This document shows positions 63,219 through 64,000 of a stretch of DNA of 64,000 bases, piece after piece. The notes beneath the pieces were generated by a model. The model made no database searches and was not told the DNA's origin. It was given only the letters and a program-made list of their open reading frames with translations. The position numbers were made by a program, and so were the translations under genes. The DNA is from Sulfuricurvum sp. (GTDB lineage: Bacteria; Campylobacterota; Campylobacteria; Campylobacterales; Sulfurimonadaceae), in assembly GCA_030692765.1 (NCBI GenBank), contig JAUYUB010000006.1:62001-126000 (forward strand), written 5' to 3'. Numbering within the stretch: position 1 is the first letter of the stretch; every line of letters begins with the position of its first letter.

Positions 63219-64000
63219 TTATGCCTCTTCGTAACGTTTCAATACGTTTTTAACCGTATCCGCAGGAATGGAATCGGTGATTTTAACGCCGCCAATAGAG
63301 TGAGGAAGGATAAAGGTAATCGACGCATCTGAACTTTTTTTATCCAGAAAAAAAGCTTGATAAAATTTTTCAATGTCCGCAATCGGATATGTTAACGGTA
63401 AATCATAACGTTCTAAAACAGCTCGAATACGTTTTGCTTCTTCACGATTCATCAGTTCAACATCACAGGCCAAATCATTCGCCATAATCATACCGATCGC
63501 AACACTCTCACCATGCAAATAGGTCTCATAACGGGTTTCATTTTCAATAACATGACCAAAAGTATGACCGTAATTGAGTGCTGCACGAAGTCCCTGTTCT
63601 TTTTCATCGGCTTCTACCACTTTGGCTTTAGTCTCAACTGCTTGAGTGATTGCCATGATAAGATTATCTCCCTCTCGTAAATCATTATCTTCCAGCCATT
63701 CAAAAAATTGAGCATTAAATGTCACTGCCATCTTAACGATTTCAGCTACTCCAGCCCCAAATTCCCGTGCCGGCAAGGTAGTTAAAAAAGAAGGGTCGAT
63801 GTGAACAGCTTTAGGCTGATGAAATGCCCCGATGAGATTTTTTCCATACTTGTTATTAATCCCGGTTTTTCCACCAACGCTTGCATCGACTTGAGAAAGA
63901 AGTGTTGTAGGGATTTGGATAAAATCAATCCCGCGATTGTACAAACTCGATGCAAAACCGCCCATATCCCCGATCACTCCTCCGCCAAAGGCTATCAAAA
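63219..64000 (-). CDS. aroB: 3-dehydroquinate synthase (5' end cut off by window edge)
   Basis: The frame runs off the right edge, so the first part is missing. About 260 residues of the NAD-dependent enzyme are seen: [20 protein letters not shown] (core [11 protein letters not shown]), [21 protein letters not shown] near residue 30 of the visible part (core [13 protein letters not shown]), and the zinc ligands in [12 protein letters not shown] (His) and [10 protein letters not shown] (His). It makes 3-dehydroquinate in the shikimate route. Confidence 0.95.
   Translation of the reverse strand, partial: LIAFGGGVIGDMGGFASSLYNRGIDFIQIPTTLLSQVDASVGGKTGINNKYGKNLIGAFHQPKAVHIDPSFLTTLPAREFGAGVAEIVKMAVTFNAQFFEWLEDNDLREGDNLIMAITQAVETKAKVVEADEKEQGLRAALNYGHTFGHVIENETRYETYLHGESVAIGMIMANDLACDVELMNREEAKRIRAVLERYDLPLTYPIADIEKFYQAFFLDKKSSDASITFILPHSIGGVKITDSIPADTVKNVLKRYEEA

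Overview
The window reads as a stretch of chromosome from a Campylobacterota (epsilonproteobacterial) bacterium. The gene orders recall Helicobacter and Campylobacter: engB-lptA-lptC-kdsC-rlpA-mltD-tatD, aroB-mscS-mtaB-FtsH-like, tandem flagellar rod genes, and a CiaD-like gene beside purU. Many promoters show a strong TATAAT -10 box with little or no -35. Family-specific proteins are present (long DapD, BioV, SdhABE-type succinate dehydrogenase/fumarate reductase). The moderate GC content and free-living gene set (autonomous leucine, histidine, tryptophan and lysine genes plus beta-oxidation) suggest a Sulfuricurvum/Sulfurimonas-like environmental organism rather than a host-adapted one; that genus-level guess is inference.

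Layout. 1-8400 (minus): an acetyltransferase cut by the window edge, then a dense envelope operon (EngB, LptA, LptC, KdsC, HisB, RlpA, MltD), TatD, RecN and NadK. 8600-14780 (plus): a small lipoprotein, AspRS, two adenylate kinases in tandem (short and long), a CinA-domain protein, a 44-residue membrane peptide, DapD and a tiny flagellar-rod-like protein. 14770-23700 (minus): an NlpC/P60 lipoprotein, an S24 (CI/LexA-like) repressor facing a 27-codon ORF, the leuD-leuB-TPR-CiaD-like-purU-trmL operon ending in a 41-residue membrane peptide, a small acetyltransferase, a toxin-antitoxin pair, and the FlgF-like/FlgG rod genes behind a clear sigma-54 promoter. 23840-26390 (plus): rpoD and a coupled unknown gene. 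26390-38250 (minus): a complete fatty-acid beta-oxidation operon (FadD, FadI, FadJ, FadE and an acyltransferase-hydrolase fusion), then hemL with two small membrane proteins. 38350-49790 (plus, with two minus genes): TonB-like protein, CitE-like protein, cytochrome c, FolD, signal peptidase, M50 protease, RpiB, Apt, TrpB, DedA, PepA, YchF, ferredoxin and an unknown gene. 49790-52530 (minus): Psd, TruD, ThiL. 52650-57640 (plus): a degenerate-GGDEF membrane protein and SdhA-SdhB-SdhE. 57700-64000 (minus): Mog, BioV, an FtsH-like AAA protein without the zinc motif, MtaB, MscS and AroB (cut by the window edge).

Most genes are packed in overlapping operons of core metabolism and envelope biology. 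I saw no rRNA, tRNA, CRISPR array, insertion sequence or prophage. The points that deserve a second look are the beta-oxidation operon with its fusion enzyme, the FtsH-like pseudoprotease, a 36-bp diverged copy of the ychF 3' end on the far side of a ferredoxin gene, the S24 repressor/micro-ORF module, the gene coupled to rpoD, several very small ORFs, and the sigma-54 promoter that resets the start of the first rod gene.
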